64,000 bases of DNA from Guptibacillus hwajinpoensis (GCF_001039475.1 NZ_LELK01000001.1:1452819-1516818), one strand, 5' to 3'. Shown: positions 51,907-62,179, numbered from the stretch's first letter. Numbers and translations: made by a program. The notes: a model not told the origin generated them from the letters alone.

Positions 51907-51991
51907 CTCTTTCCCTCCACTCGCTTAATCCTTTATTAATTAAGTATGCTTATTATAATAGGATATCTTTAAGCAAAGCAACCCTGAAGGA

Positions 51992-53119
51992 TTATGCCTG
52001 TTCAATCGAAAGTTTTTCCGCTAGCGGTAGGCTCACTTTGAACGTTGTGTACTCATCATTCGAATGGCAACTAATCCTACCTTGATGATTCTGAATGATT
52101 TTTCTACATACGTATAAACCAATTCCTGTTCCAAGTTCCTTTGTTGTATAGAAAGGCTCAAAGATTGTTTTTAGTGTTTCAGCTGGAATTCTTGGACCAT
52201 TATTTGTAAGGTAGATATTCACCATTTCTTCATCTTGATCACAATGTAACTCGATTCGTCTTGGACCAGGCGTTTCTTTCAGGGCATCGATCGAGTTCAT
52301 CATAATGTTTAAGAAAACTTGCCTTAATTTATCTTGTTGACCAAAGACATTCAAATTAGCTGGAATATTATTATGTATTTCAACATCACAATCCACTATA
52401 CTCGGATAAATAAAGTCTATAATTCCCACTAGAATAGTTTTTACTTCCAACCATTCAAGGGACCCTACATCAATCTCCTTCTTTGAAACATGAAGAAATT
52501 GAGAAATACGAAAATTGAGTTGCTGTAATTCGTGATCAATAACATCAATGTATTCCAAGTCCGGATACTCTTTCTGTAGTAGCTTCACAAATCCCATAAT
52601 AGCCGTAAGCGGATTCCTGAACTCGTGTACAAAGCTCGAGGACATCTGACCTAGAATGGACAGCTTTTCCTGATGTGTTTCATCAATAAAAGAGATCTTC
52701 TCTTGTAGCTCATTATTCTTCATTCTCGTGTATTCAGAAACAGCATGATAAGAAAATTGATCAAACAACTCATTAATCGAGTCCAAAATACTTTGCAATT
52801 CGCTTACTTCAATCCCTGCATATGTCATATGCTTCATCAAAACGCTTCTTCCAGCATTAACGTTGTAGATAAAGTCTCCGATGTTAACGTTTGCTTCTAC
52901 TCGCTCAAGTGCTACTTTCTTAGCAAGAGCAATTATTCTATCCAAGCAAATAGGGGCTTCTATATTTTTTTGAACAAGGCGATACATCATGACACCGTTC
53001 TCTTCTACTTTATCCTGATGGACATCAGTATCTGATATTCGGATTTTAGACTTCCAATTTTCCAAATACCTTTCGAGGTTGTCATCTAAGTATTCAAGTA
53101 ATTGCTCGCGTACAGACAT
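51992..53119 (-). CDS. Soluble sensor histidine kinase, sporulation-kinase-like
   Basis: A 375-residue kinase without membrane helices. Residues 1-145 form an all-helical sensor (YLDDNLERYLENWKSKI, NVNAGRSVLMKHM) resembling the HisK_N domain of bacilli. HisKA follows with H-box SSFVHEFRNPLTAIMGF, then HATPase_c with N-box LNIMMNSIDAL, NNGPRIP and GTGIGLYVCRKII. There is no adjacent response regulator, as for orphan kinases feeding the Spo0F phosphorelay. Ligand unknown. Confidence 0.88.
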   Translation of the reverse strand: MSVREQLLEYLDDNLERYLENWKSKIRISDTDVHQDKVEENGVMMYRLVQKNIEAPICLDRIIALAKKVALERVEANVNIGDFIYNVNAGRSVLMKHMTYAGIEVSELQSILDSINELFDQFSYHAVSEYTRMKNNELQEKISFIDETHQEKLSILGQMSSSFVHEFRNPLTAIMGFVKLLQKEYPDLEYIDVIDHELQQLNFRISQFLHVSKKEIDVGSLEWLEVKTILVGIIDFIYPSIVDCDVEIHNNIPANLNVFGQQDKLRQVFLNIMMNSIDALKETPGPRRIELHCDQDEEMVNIYLTNNGPRIPAETLKTIFEPFYTTKELGTGIGLYVCRKIIQNHQGRISCHSNDEYTTFKVSLPLAEKLSIEQA

Positions 53120-53321
53120 AAGGTGTTCCCCCTTTCACAAGTGCTGTGAATGTATATGTAAGGTTTTACTATCTGTCACAAGTATAACAGGAAACCAAAT
53201 TAGGTTAATAGATATATCAAACTATAAATTTTGGAAACACCGCTTTCCTACTAGTCCTAAATACCTCTTTCTTCAAAACAAGCGATATTGTTGCTCTGAG
53301 ATCGATCTAATCACTACATCG

Positions 53322-53882
53322 TTATACGACTAGTTGCTTTATCACTCTTGCAGGATTTCCACCAATCACAACATTAGACTGTACGTTTTTTGTAACAACT
53401 GCTCCTGCCCCTACAACAACATTATCCCCGATCGTCACTCCAGGGTTAATAATTGCGCCTCCCCCTATCCAGACGTTGTCACCTATTGTGACAGGTTCAC
53501 CATATTCTTTACCTGAATTTCGTTCATCAGGATGCAATGGGTGTGTCGCTGAATAGATATGAACGCCTGGACCTAACATACAGTTGTCGCCAAATCGAAT
53601 CGGACAAATATCAAGCATGATACAGTCGAAATTCGCGAAGAAATTCTCGCCAACATGAATGTTGTATCCATAATCGCATTTGAAGTTTGGTTCAATGTAG
53701 ACATTATCTTTCGCTCCACCAAGCAGTTCTTTCAATAGATTGGTTCTCTTCTCTATATCTGTTTCAATCGTTTGATTGAATAACCGCGTTAATTTACGAG
53801 CGTGGAGACGGTCCTTCATCAATTCTTCATCAACTGGTTCATAAAGATCACCGTTTATCATTTTTTCTTTTTCTGTTCTCAC
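53322..53882 (-). CDS. maa: Maltose/galactoside O-acetyltransferase family protein
   Basis: A 186-residue left-handed beta-helix acetyltransferase. Maa opening [15 protein letters not shown], then hexapeptide repeats ([58 protein letters not shown]) and catalytic His in [12 protein letters not shown]. It transfers acetyl from acetyl-CoA to sugar hydroxyls. GGAG eight bases before GTG 53882 sets the start, matching the Maa N-terminus. It follows the hydrolase gene by 22 bases, so they are co-transcribed. Confidence 0.88.
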   Translation of the reverse strand: MRTEKEKMINGDLYEPVDEELMKDRLHARKLTRLFNQTIETDIEKRTNLLKELLGGAKDNVYIEPNFKCDYGYNIHVGENFFANFDCIMLDICPIRFGDNCMLGPGVHIYSATHPLHPDERNSGKEYGEPVTIGDNVWIGGGAIINPGVTIGDNVVVGAGAVVTKNVQSNVVIGGNPARVIKQLVV

Positions 53883-53904
53883 AAGTCCCACTCCTATCCA
53901 TACC

Positions 53905-54807
53905 TTATGTCAGTACTACACTTGCTTTCCAATCCTTTAAATACGCTAACATATCTATCCACAACTCTTCATTCTCCGTTAAAAAATGACCACCTTCTGG
54001 AATTAAAGAGACCTCACAAGACGGTAGCCGTTGCGCTAATTTCGTCACTTCCCCCACAGGTGAAAGCGTATCTTTTTCACCGTGCCAGATACGCACTGGA
54101 CCATTAATTTCGTTCACATCAAATCCCCAGTCTTTAGCTAATAGATTCGTTTCATATAGTACTCCTTCCACGCCTTGCCTATAAGCTTCCTTTGCGTGGT
54201 AGAGACTTAACTCGACAAGTTCTTTATCTTTAAGAAGCGTTCGATCCCACTCAGCAAGATGGGGATGATTACCTTTAAGTATAGATTTAATATACTTATC
54301 TGGATCTTTCTCAAGCACCTTCTTTTGAGCAAGATTCGCTCGTTTCATAAGCCAGGGAAAATATTTTGTAAGAAAAAAAGCCCTCCTGTTTTCTTTCGCC
54401 ATATCTTTAGGTGCTTTTCCTTCTGGAAATGGAGCCGCTGAGGAGACAAGTGCTGTTTTCTGAACACGTTCGGGCATCGCATAGGCACAAGCTGCGGCAA
54501 AAGCTCCTCCGCCTGATACACCTAGAACAGAAAAGCTAACTAAACCAAGATATGTCGTCAGCTCTTCAATATCTAATGCCCAGTCTAAAATGGTTCTGTT
54601 TTTCTGAAATTCTGACAATCCGTAACCAGGTCGATCGGTTGTGATTAAATAGATCCCCATAGCTTTTGCCTGTGAATCATCACTTTTAAACCATACCCGT
54701 GATCCCGGCGTTCCATGAAAAAGCAGAACCGGTATCCCAGTCGGATCACCATAAGTCCAATACCCTAGTTTCCGTCCATCCTCTAACGTTATCGACTTTT
54801 CTTGCAT
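53905..54807 (-). CDS. Alpha/beta hydrolase
   Basis: A 300-residue alpha/beta-hydrolase: oxyanion region [10 protein letters not shown] near 30, nucleophile elbow GVSGGG near 97, acid in [10 protein letters not shown] and catalytic His in EGGHFLTEN. Closest in layout to generic esterase or haloperoxidase-type hydrolases. GAGGAGGG precedes ATG 54807. First gene of a two-gene unit with the acetyltransferase. Confidence 0.87.
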   Translation of the reverse strand: MQEKSITLEDGRKLGYWTYGDPTGIPVLLFHGTPGSRVWFKSDDSQAKAMGIYLITTDRPGYGLSEFQKNRTILDWALDIEELTTYLGLVSFSVLGVSGGGAFAAACAYAMPERVQKTALVSSAAPFPEGKAPKDMAKENRRAFFLTKYFPWLMKRANLAQKKVLEKDPDKYIKSILKGNHPHLAEWDRTLLKDKELVELSLYHAKEAYRQGVEGVLYETNLLAKDWGFDVNEINGPVRIWHGEKDTLSPVGEVTKLAQRLPSCEVSLIPEGGHFLTENEELWIDMLAYLKDWKASVVLT

Positions 54808-54950
54808 ATTACCCTCCTCTAAATACTTGTTAGTGTTTCTTTTTCTTTTCTATACCCGCTTTATAATATAACTAGTGCGACATCTCTACTACTTTCTACG
54901 ATTAAGAACTCAATTAGTTCCCTAACACTAGCAATCTGTATTTTTGAGTA

Positions 54951-54981
54951 TTGACTCTTACGTTACGTGATCCATTATCGT
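54951..54981 (+). promoter_or_regulatory. MerR-type promoter with 19-bp spacer
   Basis: -35 TTGACT (54951-54956) and -10 TATCGT (54976-54981) are 19 bases apart, the long spacing that MerR-family activators untwist. The spacer CTTACGTTACGTGATC is similar to Mta/TipA-type operators, suggesting autoactivation. Confidence 0.65.
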
Positions 54982-55005
54982 TACTATTGAAAGGAGGCGC
55001 ACCCG

Positions 55006-55752
55006 ATGACTAAACAAGTGAAAGAAGTTGCAGAATTAACAGGTGTTAGCGTTCGCACTCTTCATTACTATGATGAAATTGATTTATTAACTCCGAAGAC
55101 GACAGAAGCTGGATATCGCCTGTATTCCGCAAGCGACCTTGAAAAACTTCAACAAATTCTTTTTTTAAAAGCGCTCGACATTCCACTTAAGAAAATCAAA
55201 GAGATTTTGGAGCATCCAGAATTCAATCGGATCGAAGCTTTGGAATACCAGAAAGCAATCCTACTTGAAAAACAACAGCGCATCATGTCGATGATCAATA
55301 CAATCGACAAATCCATTCAACATGCGAAAGGGGAAATTAATATGACAGACAAAGAGAAGTTTGAAGGCTTTGATTTCGCTCAAAATCCATTTGAAGAAGA
55401 AGCACGCAAACGATACGGCGATGAAGCAATCGACCGTTCAAGTAAAAAACTTGCTAAGCTGAATAAAGATGAAAGAAAAGAGCTCAGTCAGACCTTTGAT
55501 GAATTATACAAAAAGCTCGCCTCCTTACGCCACGGTCCCTCAACTTCGAAAGAAGCTCAAGAAGCAATTCATGAATGGTATGAGTACCTTAACGCGAATT
55601 TCGGCTATACCTATACGCTTGATGCCTTTAAAAATCTTGGGCAAATGTATGTAGATGATGAGCGCTTCACAAAAAACATTGATCGGTTTGGCGCCGGACT
55701 TGCAAAGTTCATGAAGCAAGCGATGGCGATTTATGCGGATTCAAGAAAATAG
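55006..55752 (+). CDS. MerR-family activator with TipAS ligand domain (Mta-like)
   Basis: A 248-residue regulator: N-terminal MerR HTH ([26 protein letters not shown]), coiled-coil dimer helix about 75-110, C-terminal TipAS-type helical domain ([33 protein letters not shown]). Mta and TipAL bind hydrophobic drugs or peptide antibiotics and activate efflux genes. GAAAGGAGG precedes the ATG. Its own promoter has the 19-bp spacer of MerR targets. No efflux gene adjoins it. Confidence 0.9.
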   Translation: MTKQVKEVAELTGVSVRTLHYYDEIDLLTPKTTEAGYRLYSASDLEKLQQILFLKALDIPLKKIKEILEHPEFNRIEALEYQKAILLEKQQRIMSMINTIDKSIQHAKGEINMTDKEKFEGFDFAQNPFEEEARKRYGDEAIDRSSKKLAKLNKDERKELSQTFDELYKKLASLRHGPSTSKEAQEAIHEWYEYLNANFGYTYTLDAFKNLGQMYVDDERFTKNIDRFGAGLAKFMKQAMAIYADSRK

Positions 55753-55774
55753 AGGGGCAAGATCAAATCCACAA

Positions 55775-55811
55775 AAAAACATCTCAACTTTAAAAAGGTT
55801 GAGATGTTTCA
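55775..55811 (+). terminator. Terminator of the MerR-type gene
   Basis: AAACATCTCAAC / GTTGAGATGTTT stem, shared with the convergent small gene. Confidence 0.85.
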
Positions 55812-55813
55812 CT

Positions 55814-55978
55814 TTATTCTTTCTTTCCTTTACCGTTATAAAATGATACGCCGAGCGCTATTCCAATGGCTATACCTAACGCAATACTGTCTAAAGCTAC
55901 ACCGACACCAGCACCGATCGCAACTCCGGTTCCAATCGCTACTCCGAACCCATTGTTTTTGGTCCGCTTCTTTTCCAA
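55814..55978 (-). CDS. Small glycine-zipper protein
   Basis: A 54-residue protein starting with TTG 55978 (GAGG six bases upstream). A basic head (EKKRTKNNGFG) is followed by a membrane-like run of GxxxG/A repeats (VAIGTGVAIGAGVGVALDSIALGIAIG). Glycine-zipper peptides insert in membranes; function unknown. A longer frame upstream lacks a ribosome site. Confidence 0.65.
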   Translation of the reverse strand: MEKKRTKNNGFGVAIGTGVAIGAGVGVALDSIALGIAIGIALGVSFYNGKGKKE

Positions 55979-56154
55979 CCTAAACCTCACTCCTTCAAAT
56001 AAGAATATGGTTCTATTAGTATGGGTTACGATAAAAGAAGCAAAATGTTTCACCAGAAACAATCATGTTACCGTTCACATAAATAGGAGCTAAAGCTATG
56101 ATGGTTGCTTTATTTACTTTTGTGGAAACATTCCTGAGGAAATAAATGGCTTGA

Positions 56155-56194
56155 AAAAAGAACCCCGATCGTATCGACGATCGGGGTTCTTTAC
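56155..56194. terminator. Terminator after the excisionase-like gene
   Basis: AAGAACCCCGATCGT / ACGATCGGGGTTCTT, a 15-bp stem with ATCG loop. Confidence 0.8.
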
Positions 56195-56216
56195 GTAAAC
56201 GCCTTTCCACTTTTCT

Positions 56217-56408
56217 TTAGATCCGTTCACCATTTTTAAGCTTTTGAATTAAGTCGGTAAGATCCGATTTCTGGATTCGCCAGTGACTACCAATTTTGAA
56301 AGCAGGAATTTTACCATCCTGAACGAGCTTATATGTGGTCATTTCACTTATTTGAAAGTATTTGGCTACTTGAGAGATCGTCATTATATCATGATGCTCA
56401 CTATCCAT
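56217..56408 (-). CDS. Excisionase-family (MerR-like) DNA-binding protein
   Basis: A 63-residue single HTH_17 domain: MTISQVAKYFQISEMTTYKLVQDGKIPAFKIGSHWRIQKSDLTDLI. Proteins of this kind are phage/ICE excisionases or stand-alone regulators in bacilli. No integrase or phage gene is nearby, so a regulatory role is more likely. AAGGGG precedes ATG 56408. The 56409-56707 stretch upstream is very AT-rich without a credible gene. Confidence 0.8.
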   Translation of the reverse strand: MDSEHHDIMTISQVAKYFQISEMTTYKLVQDGKIPAFKIGSHWRIQKSDLTDLIQKLKNGERI

Positions 56409-56707
56409 TGTATCGCCCCTTATCACTCTATCTTCTTAGTCTAACAAAATTTATTTCCTCGTGAAGATCACTCTAACAATAAGATAACTCATTATAACAG
56501 GTTATATCAAATAATAGTTAAATAGGTTAAAAATGAATATAAATGGTTGCATTGAATTCCAATCAAGCAAAATTATCAAAAAGAAAATTAAAGAATATAG
56601 GAGATAAAGAAAGCAAATTAAAGGAAAAACGCATTGATGTAGGCTTACATAAGAACTTTTATTTTCATAGATTCTATGCTAGAATTCATCTTGTTGTAAA
56701 CGGACCC

Positions 56708-56730
56708 GACTTCTATGAGAGTTAGAAGTC
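56708..56730. promoter_or_regulatory. Inverted repeat upstream of the SulP gene
   Basis: GACTTCTA (56708-56715) and TAGAAGTC (56723-56730) flank seven bases, 33 bases before the SulP start. Possible operator or leader hairpin. Confidence 0.45.
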
Positions 56731-56763
56731 ATCACAATACTAGAGTTAGAAAGAGGTGCCACA

Positions 56764-58212
56764 TTGAATTTAACTTCAATTAAAGAAAACTGGTTTGGGA
56801 ATGTGAAAAACGATACGCTCGCCGGAATCGTTGTCGCACTTGCCTTAATTCCAGAAGCAATCGCATTTTCCATTATCGCAGGTGTCGATCCAATGGTTGG
56901 TTTGTATGCGAGCTTCTGTATTGCTGTTGTCATAGCTTTTGTTGGTGGTAGACCAGGGATGATTTCCGCAGCTACCGGAGCGATGGCGCTCTTAATGGTT
57001 ACACTTGTCGCCGATCATGGTCTCCAGTATTTACTTGCTGCTACGATCCTAACCGGAATCATTCAATTCCTACTTGGCGTTTTTAAATTAGCGCGTTTTA
57101 TGAAATTCATACCACGCTCCGTTATGGTTGGTTTCGTAAATGCACTAGGTATTCTAATCTTCACATCTCAACTGCCTCACTTTGCTGGTGAATCATGGCC
57201 AATGTACGCAATGGTCGCAGGAGCGCTTGCTATCATTTACATTATTCCACGATTTACGAAAGCTTTGCCTTCACCATTAATTGCAATTGTCGTCATTACA
57301 ATCGTTGCAATTATGACAGGTAGTGGTGTAAGAACTGTAGGCGATATGGGTGAATTAACACAGGCTCTTCCATTATTCTTAATTCCAAGCATTCCGTTGA
57401 ATTTCGAAACGCTTGCAATTATTTTTCCATATTCAATGGCTTTAGCCATCGTTGGACTACTAGAGACATTCTTAACAGCTCAGATTGTAGATGATTTAAC
57501 AGATACAGATAGTGATAAAAATAGAGAAGCTAAAGGCCAGGGTACGGCCAACGTTGTTGCTGGATTTTTCGGCGGAATGGCCGGCTGTGCAATGATTGGA
57601 CAGTCTGTTATTAACGTGAAATCTGGTGGTCGTGGTCGTCTTTCTACACTTGTTGCAGGTGTATTTCTGATGTTCCTTATTCTCGTACTGAACGATCTTC
57701 TCGTTAAGATCCCAATGGCTGCACTTGTAGGCGTTATGATTATGGTATCAATCGGTACATTCGATTGGTCATCCGTTAGAAATCTTCACAAAATGCCGCG
57801 TTCTGATGCTGCCGTTATGGTTGTAACCGTCGTGACTGTTGTCACAACACACGATTTATCAAAAGGTGTGTTCGCAGGTGTTATCTTAAGTGCTCTCTTC
57901 TTCGCATCGAAGATTTCAAAAGTGCACATTGATGAAAAAGTAGATGAGTACACGCAAAAGAAAATCTACCATGTTCACGGTCAACTGTTTTTCGCTTCCG
58001 TTACTGAGTTAGTGAATGGCTTTGATTATAAAGACTCAGTTGAACGGGTAGAAATTGATCTATCAAACGCTCATGTTTGGGACGATTCAGGTGTTGGAGC
58101 AGTTGATAAGGTTGTTTCGAAGTTCAGGCAAAATGATATTGAAGTTGAAATAACTGGTGTGAATCAGGAAAGTTCTCAGTTAATAGACCGATTAGCGGTT
58201 TATAATAAATAA
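56764..58212 (+). CDS. SulP-family anion transporter with STAS domain
   Basis: A 482-residue SLC26/SulP protein: membrane domain about 1-380 ([42 protein letters not shown]) and a C-terminal STAS domain ([41 protein letters not shown]). Family substrates are sulfate, bicarbonate, or other anions; it is shorter than sulfate permeases and similar in plan to BicA-type Na+/bicarbonate carriers, but that is inference. TTG start with AGAGGTG. Confidence 0.9.
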   Translation: MNLTSIKENWFGNVKNDTLAGIVVALALIPEAIAFSIIAGVDPMVGLYASFCIAVVIAFVGGRPGMISAATGAMALLMVTLVADHGLQYLLAATILTGIIQFLLGVFKLARFMKFIPRSVMVGFVNALGILIFTSQLPHFAGESWPMYAMVAGALAIIYIIPRFTKALPSPLIAIVVITIVAIMTGSGVRTVGDMGELTQALPLFLIPSIPLNFETLAIIFPYSMALAIVGLLETFLTAQIVDDLTDTDSDKNREAKGQGTANVVAGFFGGMAGCAMIGQSVINVKSGGRGRLSTLVAGVFLMFLILVLNDLLVKIPMAALVGVMIMVSIGTFDWSSVRNLHKMPRSDAAVMVVTVVTVVTTHDLSKGVFAGVILSALFFASKISKVHIDEKVDEYTQKKIYHVHGQLFFASVTELVNGFDYKDSVERVEIDLSNAHVWDDSGVGAVDKVVSKFRQNDIEVEITGVNQESSQLIDRLAVYNK

Positions 58213-58257
58213 GGTCAAAAAAGCAAGCTACAGATAGTTGTGGCTTGCTTTTTAGTT

Positions 58258-58450
58258 GGCTGTTTTCGTAAATGGTGGTAATTTCCGCTCCAGGATGCTC
58301 GCTTTCCGCGGGGCGGGCGGTGAGCCTCCTCGGCGCACTAAAAAATTGCGCCTGTGGGGTCTCACCTGTCCCGCTAGTCCCGCAGGAGTCGAGCATCCTT
58401 CCGCTCCAATCAGTTAGTCTCGTTTTTTACACAAAAACCTCTTTCAAAAA
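58258..58450 (+). repeat. R1 repeat, long core, abutting R2
   Basis: Left GGCTGTTTTCGTA, TTCCGCTCCAGGATGCTCG, GC-rich core with a variant middle (GGCGCACTAAAAAATTGCGCC hairpin), CGAGCATCCTTCCGCTCCAATCA, right arm to CTCTTTCAAAAA. The R2 fragment begins at the next base. Confidence 0.85.
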
Positions 58451-58522
58451 GGCTATGTTAGCTCATATTGTTGATTTCTCGATTTTTGGCTCATTCGAGT
58501 GAAACCTCAGTTTCACTCGCCT
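58451..58522 (+). repeat. R2 element, left half only
   Basis: Matches the first 70 bases of the copy at 25555 (GGCTATGTTAGCTCATATTG to TTTCACTCGCCTT) and then stops, so the right half has been lost. Confidence 0.8.
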
Positions 58523-58551
58523 TCAATAAGATTATCTTTTACTAAGATGAC

Positions 58552-59136
58552 TTAATATGTTGTCTTTGTATAAATCATAACAAAGTGTAGGGTTGCTGGT
58601 GTGGAACCGTAGTTGAGATATCCATGCTTTTGATTTGCATTAAATTTAATGGAGTCGTATGTTTGTAACTCATACATTTGATCTTGAACCTGAACCGTCA
58701 CGCTTCCCTCCATCACCGTTACATATTCAATTACTCCATCTTGGTGCGCATCAGCAACATATTCCCCGCCCGCTTTTAGGAATGCCCTATGCGTTTCAAT
58801 TGAACCATAGCCACTATTAGTAAACATTGGTTCAAGCGTAAGTGCTTCATTAGCACTCAATACTTTATTTCCTTCATTTTTTCTAGAAATAACAACTTCT
58901 TGTGTTTCAGCAAGTAACGTTGAAATAGGAATAGCAAGGCCATTTGCGATTTTCCATATGATTGTTAAGGAAGGATTCGCTTCTCCTCTTTCGATTTTAC
59001 CTAGTGTTAATTTACTTACCTCTGTTAAGTCAGCCAATTCCTGCAAACTAATACTCCGTTCTTTTCTGATTCCTCTTAAGGTTATCCCAACTTGTCTTGC
59101 GAGTTTTTCTGCTTCTTTCAATTCTTTATCACTCAT
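58552..59136 (-). CDS. XRE-family regulator with C-terminal cupin
   Basis: A 194-residue regulator: HTH_3 domain (GITLRGIRKERSISLQELADLTEVSKLTLGKIERGEANPS, about 17-56) and a cupin (GSIETHRAFLKAGGEYVADAHQDGVIEYVTVMEGSV; SIKFNANQKHGYLN). The layout is that of PuuR/MppR-like one-component regulators that sense a small ligand. Divergent from the transporter at 59249 across about 110 bases, so it probably controls it. Confidence 0.88.
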   Translation of the reverse strand: MSDKELKEAEKLARQVGITLRGIRKERSISLQELADLTEVSKLTLGKIERGEANPSLTIIWKIANGLAIPISTLLAETQEVVISRKNEGNKVLSANEALTLEPMFTNSGYGSIETHRAFLKAGGEYVADAHQDGVIEYVTVMEGSVTVQVQDQMYELQTYDSIKFNANQKHGYLNYGSTPATLHFVMIYTKTTY

Positions 59137-59248
59137 TTGATGATCCTCTCAATCATTTACTGTTGTACTTTTCTGCCTATTCGATTAGTATATTATATTA
59201 TATCTAAAGTTAATCATGATATACCAAATGCTAAGGATGTGTTTATGT

Positions 59249-60232
59249 ATGAAGGAACTTGCTATCGGAATTCTCGCTTCTATCTTTTTTTCTGTTACAT
59301 TCATACTGAATCGATCAATGGAGCTTGCTGGAGGAAGCTGGATGTGGAGCTCGTCTTTGCGATTTCTGTTCATGGTACCTTTTCTAATTCTTATTGTACT
59401 AGGTAGACATAATTTGAAACAAGTAATTGTTGAAATGAGAAAACATCCTTTTTTGTGGATGTGGTGGAGCTTCGTAGGATTTGTGTTGTTCTACGCTCCT
59501 TTAACTTATGCTGCTGCATACGGACCTGGTTGGCTCGTAGCTGGGACATGGCAAATCACGATTGTTGGAGGGATTTTCGTTGCGCCTCTCTTCTTCCAAA
59601 CCATTCAAACCGATCAAGGTCTGATCAAGAAACGACATCCTATACAAACAAAAGCACTTTACATCTCCGTCATCATTCTAATCGGTGTGATGCTCATCCA
59701 ACTCCCAAAAGCCAAAGATCTTACATTATTGGAAGTTACGGTTGGAATCCTTCCCGTCCTTCTTGCCGCCTTTGCATATCCACTTGGGAACCGCAAAATG
59801 ATGGAGCTTTGTGAAGGTAGACTCGATACGTTTCAACGTGTACTAGGTATGACGCTAGCTTCACTACCGTTCTGGATTATCATTAGTCTTATTGCAATTC
59901 AACAAGTAGGACCACCTACTACTGATCAACTAATTCAATCTTTCATTGTCGCCGTTTGTTCCGGCCTCATTGCGACAACTCTTTTCTTCATCGCAACTGA
60001 TCGGGTTAGACTTAACCAAGGAAAACTCGCTGCAGTTGAAGCCACCCAGTCTACACAAGTGTTGTTCGTCGTAGCTGGAGAATCTTTACTTCTTTCAAGT
60101 CCTCTACCAGGGAGTCTTGCATGGACTGGCATTAGTCTTATCATATTAGGTATTGTTCTACACAGTTTTAACGTGAAGAAAATAGGCGTAAAGAATAAGG
60201 AAGATGGTCGAAAGCTTAAGCAAAGTGTATAA
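59249..60232 (+). CDS. EmrE-like DMT-superfamily transporter
   Basis: About 327 residues with ten membrane helices of the multidrug-resistance efflux (PF13536-like) DMT group: IGILASIFFSVTFILNRSMELAGGSWMWSSSLRF at the start and AAFAYPLGNRKMMELCEG in the middle. Start uncertain among ATGs at 59216, 59237 and 59249; AAGGA lies 14 bases before the last. Probably exports or takes up small molecules under control of the divergent XRE-cupin gene. Confidence 0.85.
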   Translation: MKELAIGILASIFFSVTFILNRSMELAGGSWMWSSSLRFLFMVPFLILIVLGRHNLKQVIVEMRKHPFLWMWWSFVGFVLFYAPLTYAAAYGPGWLVAGTWQITIVGGIFVAPLFFQTIQTDQGLIKKRHPIQTKALYISVIILIGVMLIQLPKAKDLTLLEVTVGILPVLLAAFAYPLGNRKMMELCEGRLDTFQRVLGMTLASLPFWIIISLIAIQQVGPPTTDQLIQSFIVAVCSGLIATTLFFIATDRVRLNQGKLAAVEATQSTQVLFVVAGESLLLSSPLPGSLAWTGISLIILGIVLHSFNVKKIGVKNKEDGRKLKQSV

Positions 60233-60246
60233 GAAATGACATAGAA

Positions 60247-60280
60247 AAGGCGCGTTTGGTTGATACCCTTCGCGCCTTCT
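60247..60280. terminator. Bidirectional terminator
   Basis: AAGGCGCG / CGCGCCTT stem between the transporter and the alanyl-tRNA editing gene. Confidence 0.75.
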
Positions 60281-60282
60281 TC

Positions 60283-61476
60283 CTATTGTAAACTCACCTT
60301 CACTAGCTCAATCAAAATCTCTTCTGCAGACCTAATAGCATCTCCGCCACCTTGAGCAAACTCTTTCTTCCCTCCGCCTTTACCGTTGATAAGCGGTAGG
60401 ACTTCTTTCAAAGCGAGGTTCATATCCAAATGAAGCTCTGCTCCTCTGCCACACACAACCTGAAGTTTATTCTCCACCTCACTTATTAAGAAAACAATAA
60501 CAGATGGATCTTCATTCAAAATTGTTTTGCCAAGCTTTTGAATCTCCTTCATACCGTACTCGTAGGAGATCATTTGTACTACTCTTTGCCCATGTATCGT
60601 CTCTGCAGACTGCAACAGCTCTTTCGCTTTAAATGTGAGAAGACGATCGTTCAACTCCTCTATTATTTTCTCGTGCTCTTTCGTTTGCATGACGAGACGA
60701 TTAGCTGCATCAACAAGATCACCCTGTGGGACATTGAGACCATTTGTAAGTCCCTGCACTACCTTTTGTTTTTGATGTAGCTGATCCAACACGCGATTGC
60801 CACACACAAAATGAACACGCAATTGCTTCTTCAGTTTCTCCCATTTCAGAACGCTTATGGCACCTACCTCAGCTGTTGAAGAAGGATGTGTCCCACCACA
60901 GCCACTAGTATCAACATCTGAAATTAAAACAAGACGGATATGATGAGTTACTGAGACTTCTTTCCGAAGATTAAATTGAGTCACTTCTTCATTCGTAATC
61001 CATTTCGTTTCAATTGGATGGTTATTTTGAACAAATGAGTTAGCGAGAGCTTCCACATTTCTTACTTCTGCTTCATCTAATGATGAGATATCAAGATCAA
61101 TCGTACAAACTTCCTGTCCGAGATGAAAACTTACCGTTTTATATCCAAAACGGTCTTCGAATGCAGCAGATAGAATATGCTGTCCAGCATGTTGCTGCAT
61201 ATGATCAAACCGTCTCATCCAATTAATTTCACCTTGCACATCTTCTTCCACTTCTCTTTCAACAAAGTGTCGAACCTCACCGTTCACTTCTTCCACATCG
61301 GTAACAGCGACTCCATTTAACATTCCTTTGTCAAAAGGTTGTCCCCCGCCAGTCGGATAAAAGGCTGTTTGATTTAGGACAACATAACGGCGATCCGCAT
61401 CATCAGTCGTTTGCTTTACAATTTGTGCTGGAAAACTTGTTAGGTATGGATCTTCATAGAATAATTTCTGAGTCAT
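60283..61476 (-). CDS. Alanyl-tRNA editing protein (AlaX-L, DHHA1-containing)
   Basis: A 397-residue trans-editing protein. N-terminal TGGGQPFDKG fold, editing-site HMQQHAGQHILSAAF (HxxxH) and CGGTHPSSTAEVG (CxxxH), then a coiled coil and a C-terminal DHHA1 domain ending GKGGGKKEFAQGGG. It hydrolyses Ser- or Gly-tRNA(Ala) made in error. The start at 61476 lacks a strong ribosome site. Own transcription unit. Confidence 0.92.
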   Translation of the reverse strand: MTQKLFYEDPYLTSFPAQIVKQTTDDADRRYVVLNQTAFYPTGGGQPFDKGMLNGVAVTDVEEVNGEVRHFVEREVEEDVQGEINWMRRFDHMQQHAGQHILSAAFEDRFGYKTVSFHLGQEVCTIDLDISSLDEAEVRNVEALANSFVQNNHPIETKWITNEEVTQFNLRKEVSVTHHIRLVLISDVDTSGCGGTHPSSTAEVGAISVLKWEKLKKQLRVHFVCGNRVLDQLHQKQKVVQGLTNGLNVPQGDLVDAANRLVMQTKEHEKIIEELNDRLLTFKAKELLQSAETIHGQRVVQMISYEYGMKEIQKLGKTILNEDPSVIVFLISEVENKLQVVCGRGAELHLDMNLALKEVLPLINGKGGGKKEFAQGGGDAIRSAEEILIELVKVSLQ

Positions 61477-61551
61477 AAGAGTTCACTACTTTCTATTTGT
61501 ACTTGCTCCCATCCACAATCGTATCACGTTTCTTACATAAAAAAGAAATTC

Positions 61552-61582
61552 AAAAAGGCAGTTGAGAAATTCAACTGCCTTA
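61552..61582 (-). terminator. Terminator of the DUF1878 gene
   Basis: On minus, AAGGCAGTTGA / TCAACTGCCTT followed by TTTGAATTTC. Confidence 0.8.
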
Positions 61583-61597
61583 CACCTTACAACTTAT

Positions 61598-61954
61598 TTA
61601 AAGTGAGTATAGTTCCATTGCATAAAGCTCTTTAAAGACATTTTGACAGCAGTCATTTTCCCAGAACACCCTTGTTAAGTATTCTGCAAATTGATGGTTA
61701 CCTGCTTGCTCGGGGACAATGCCATAAATCGCTTCTTCAAATGCGTAATGATTGACTGATTTCTTCTCTACAATACTTTCTTCATAATCTGTCATCAAAA
61801 GGATAATACGATCATACTGCTCTCTTTTAATCCCATATTCGTATAGCACTCGATCGATTGATGTGTTTGAGAAAAGGAGCTCTTGCCTGAATAAAAGATA
61901 GTCGACCGTCTCTTCAAGCTCAGCAATTCGTTGTTCCATTGCACTTTGCTTCAT
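61598..61954 (-). CDS. DUF1878-family protein (YhaI-like)
   Basis: A 118-residue, mostly helical acidic protein: N-terminal coiled coil (MEQRIAELEETVDYLLFRQELLF) and EYLTRVFWENDCCQNVFKELYAMELY, as in Bacillus YhaI (DUF1878). GGAGGG precedes ATG 61954. Function unknown. Confidence 0.75.
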   Translation of the reverse strand: MKQSAMEQRIAELEETVDYLLFRQELLFSNTSIDRVLYEYGIKREQYDRIILLMTDYEESIVEKKSVNHYAFEEAIYGIVPEQAGNHQFAEYLTRVFWENDCCQNVFKELYAMELYSL

Positions 61955-62179
61955 CTCATATCCCTCCAATATCATCATTTTTCATAGAAAAGGAGTTACA
62001 CCTGCAGACCGACACGCTTCACTGAACAATTTGTCATATGACAGATTATCTTCACCTTTATTATAATCCGAAACCGCTTACATTACTAGGTTGTTCAACA
62101 CAATGACACAAAAATGAAACCTTCGTCATTTACCTACACAGAGGTTATGATGCAAGCTGCAACATAACCTCTGTTTACC

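Noticed and set aside
56217-56408. Excisionase as a sign of a prophage or integrative element
   Set aside because: No integrase, att-like direct repeats or phage genes nearby; the protein type is also common as a chromosomal regulator.
56543-56725. 60-residue plus-strand frame upstream of SulP
   Set aside because: No ribosome binding site and lysine-rich composition from AT-rich intergenic DNA.
58124-58396. 90-residue minus-strand open frame and its plus-strand counterpart at 58272
   Set aside because: Both are composed of R1 repeat sequence and the antisense of the SulP gene end.
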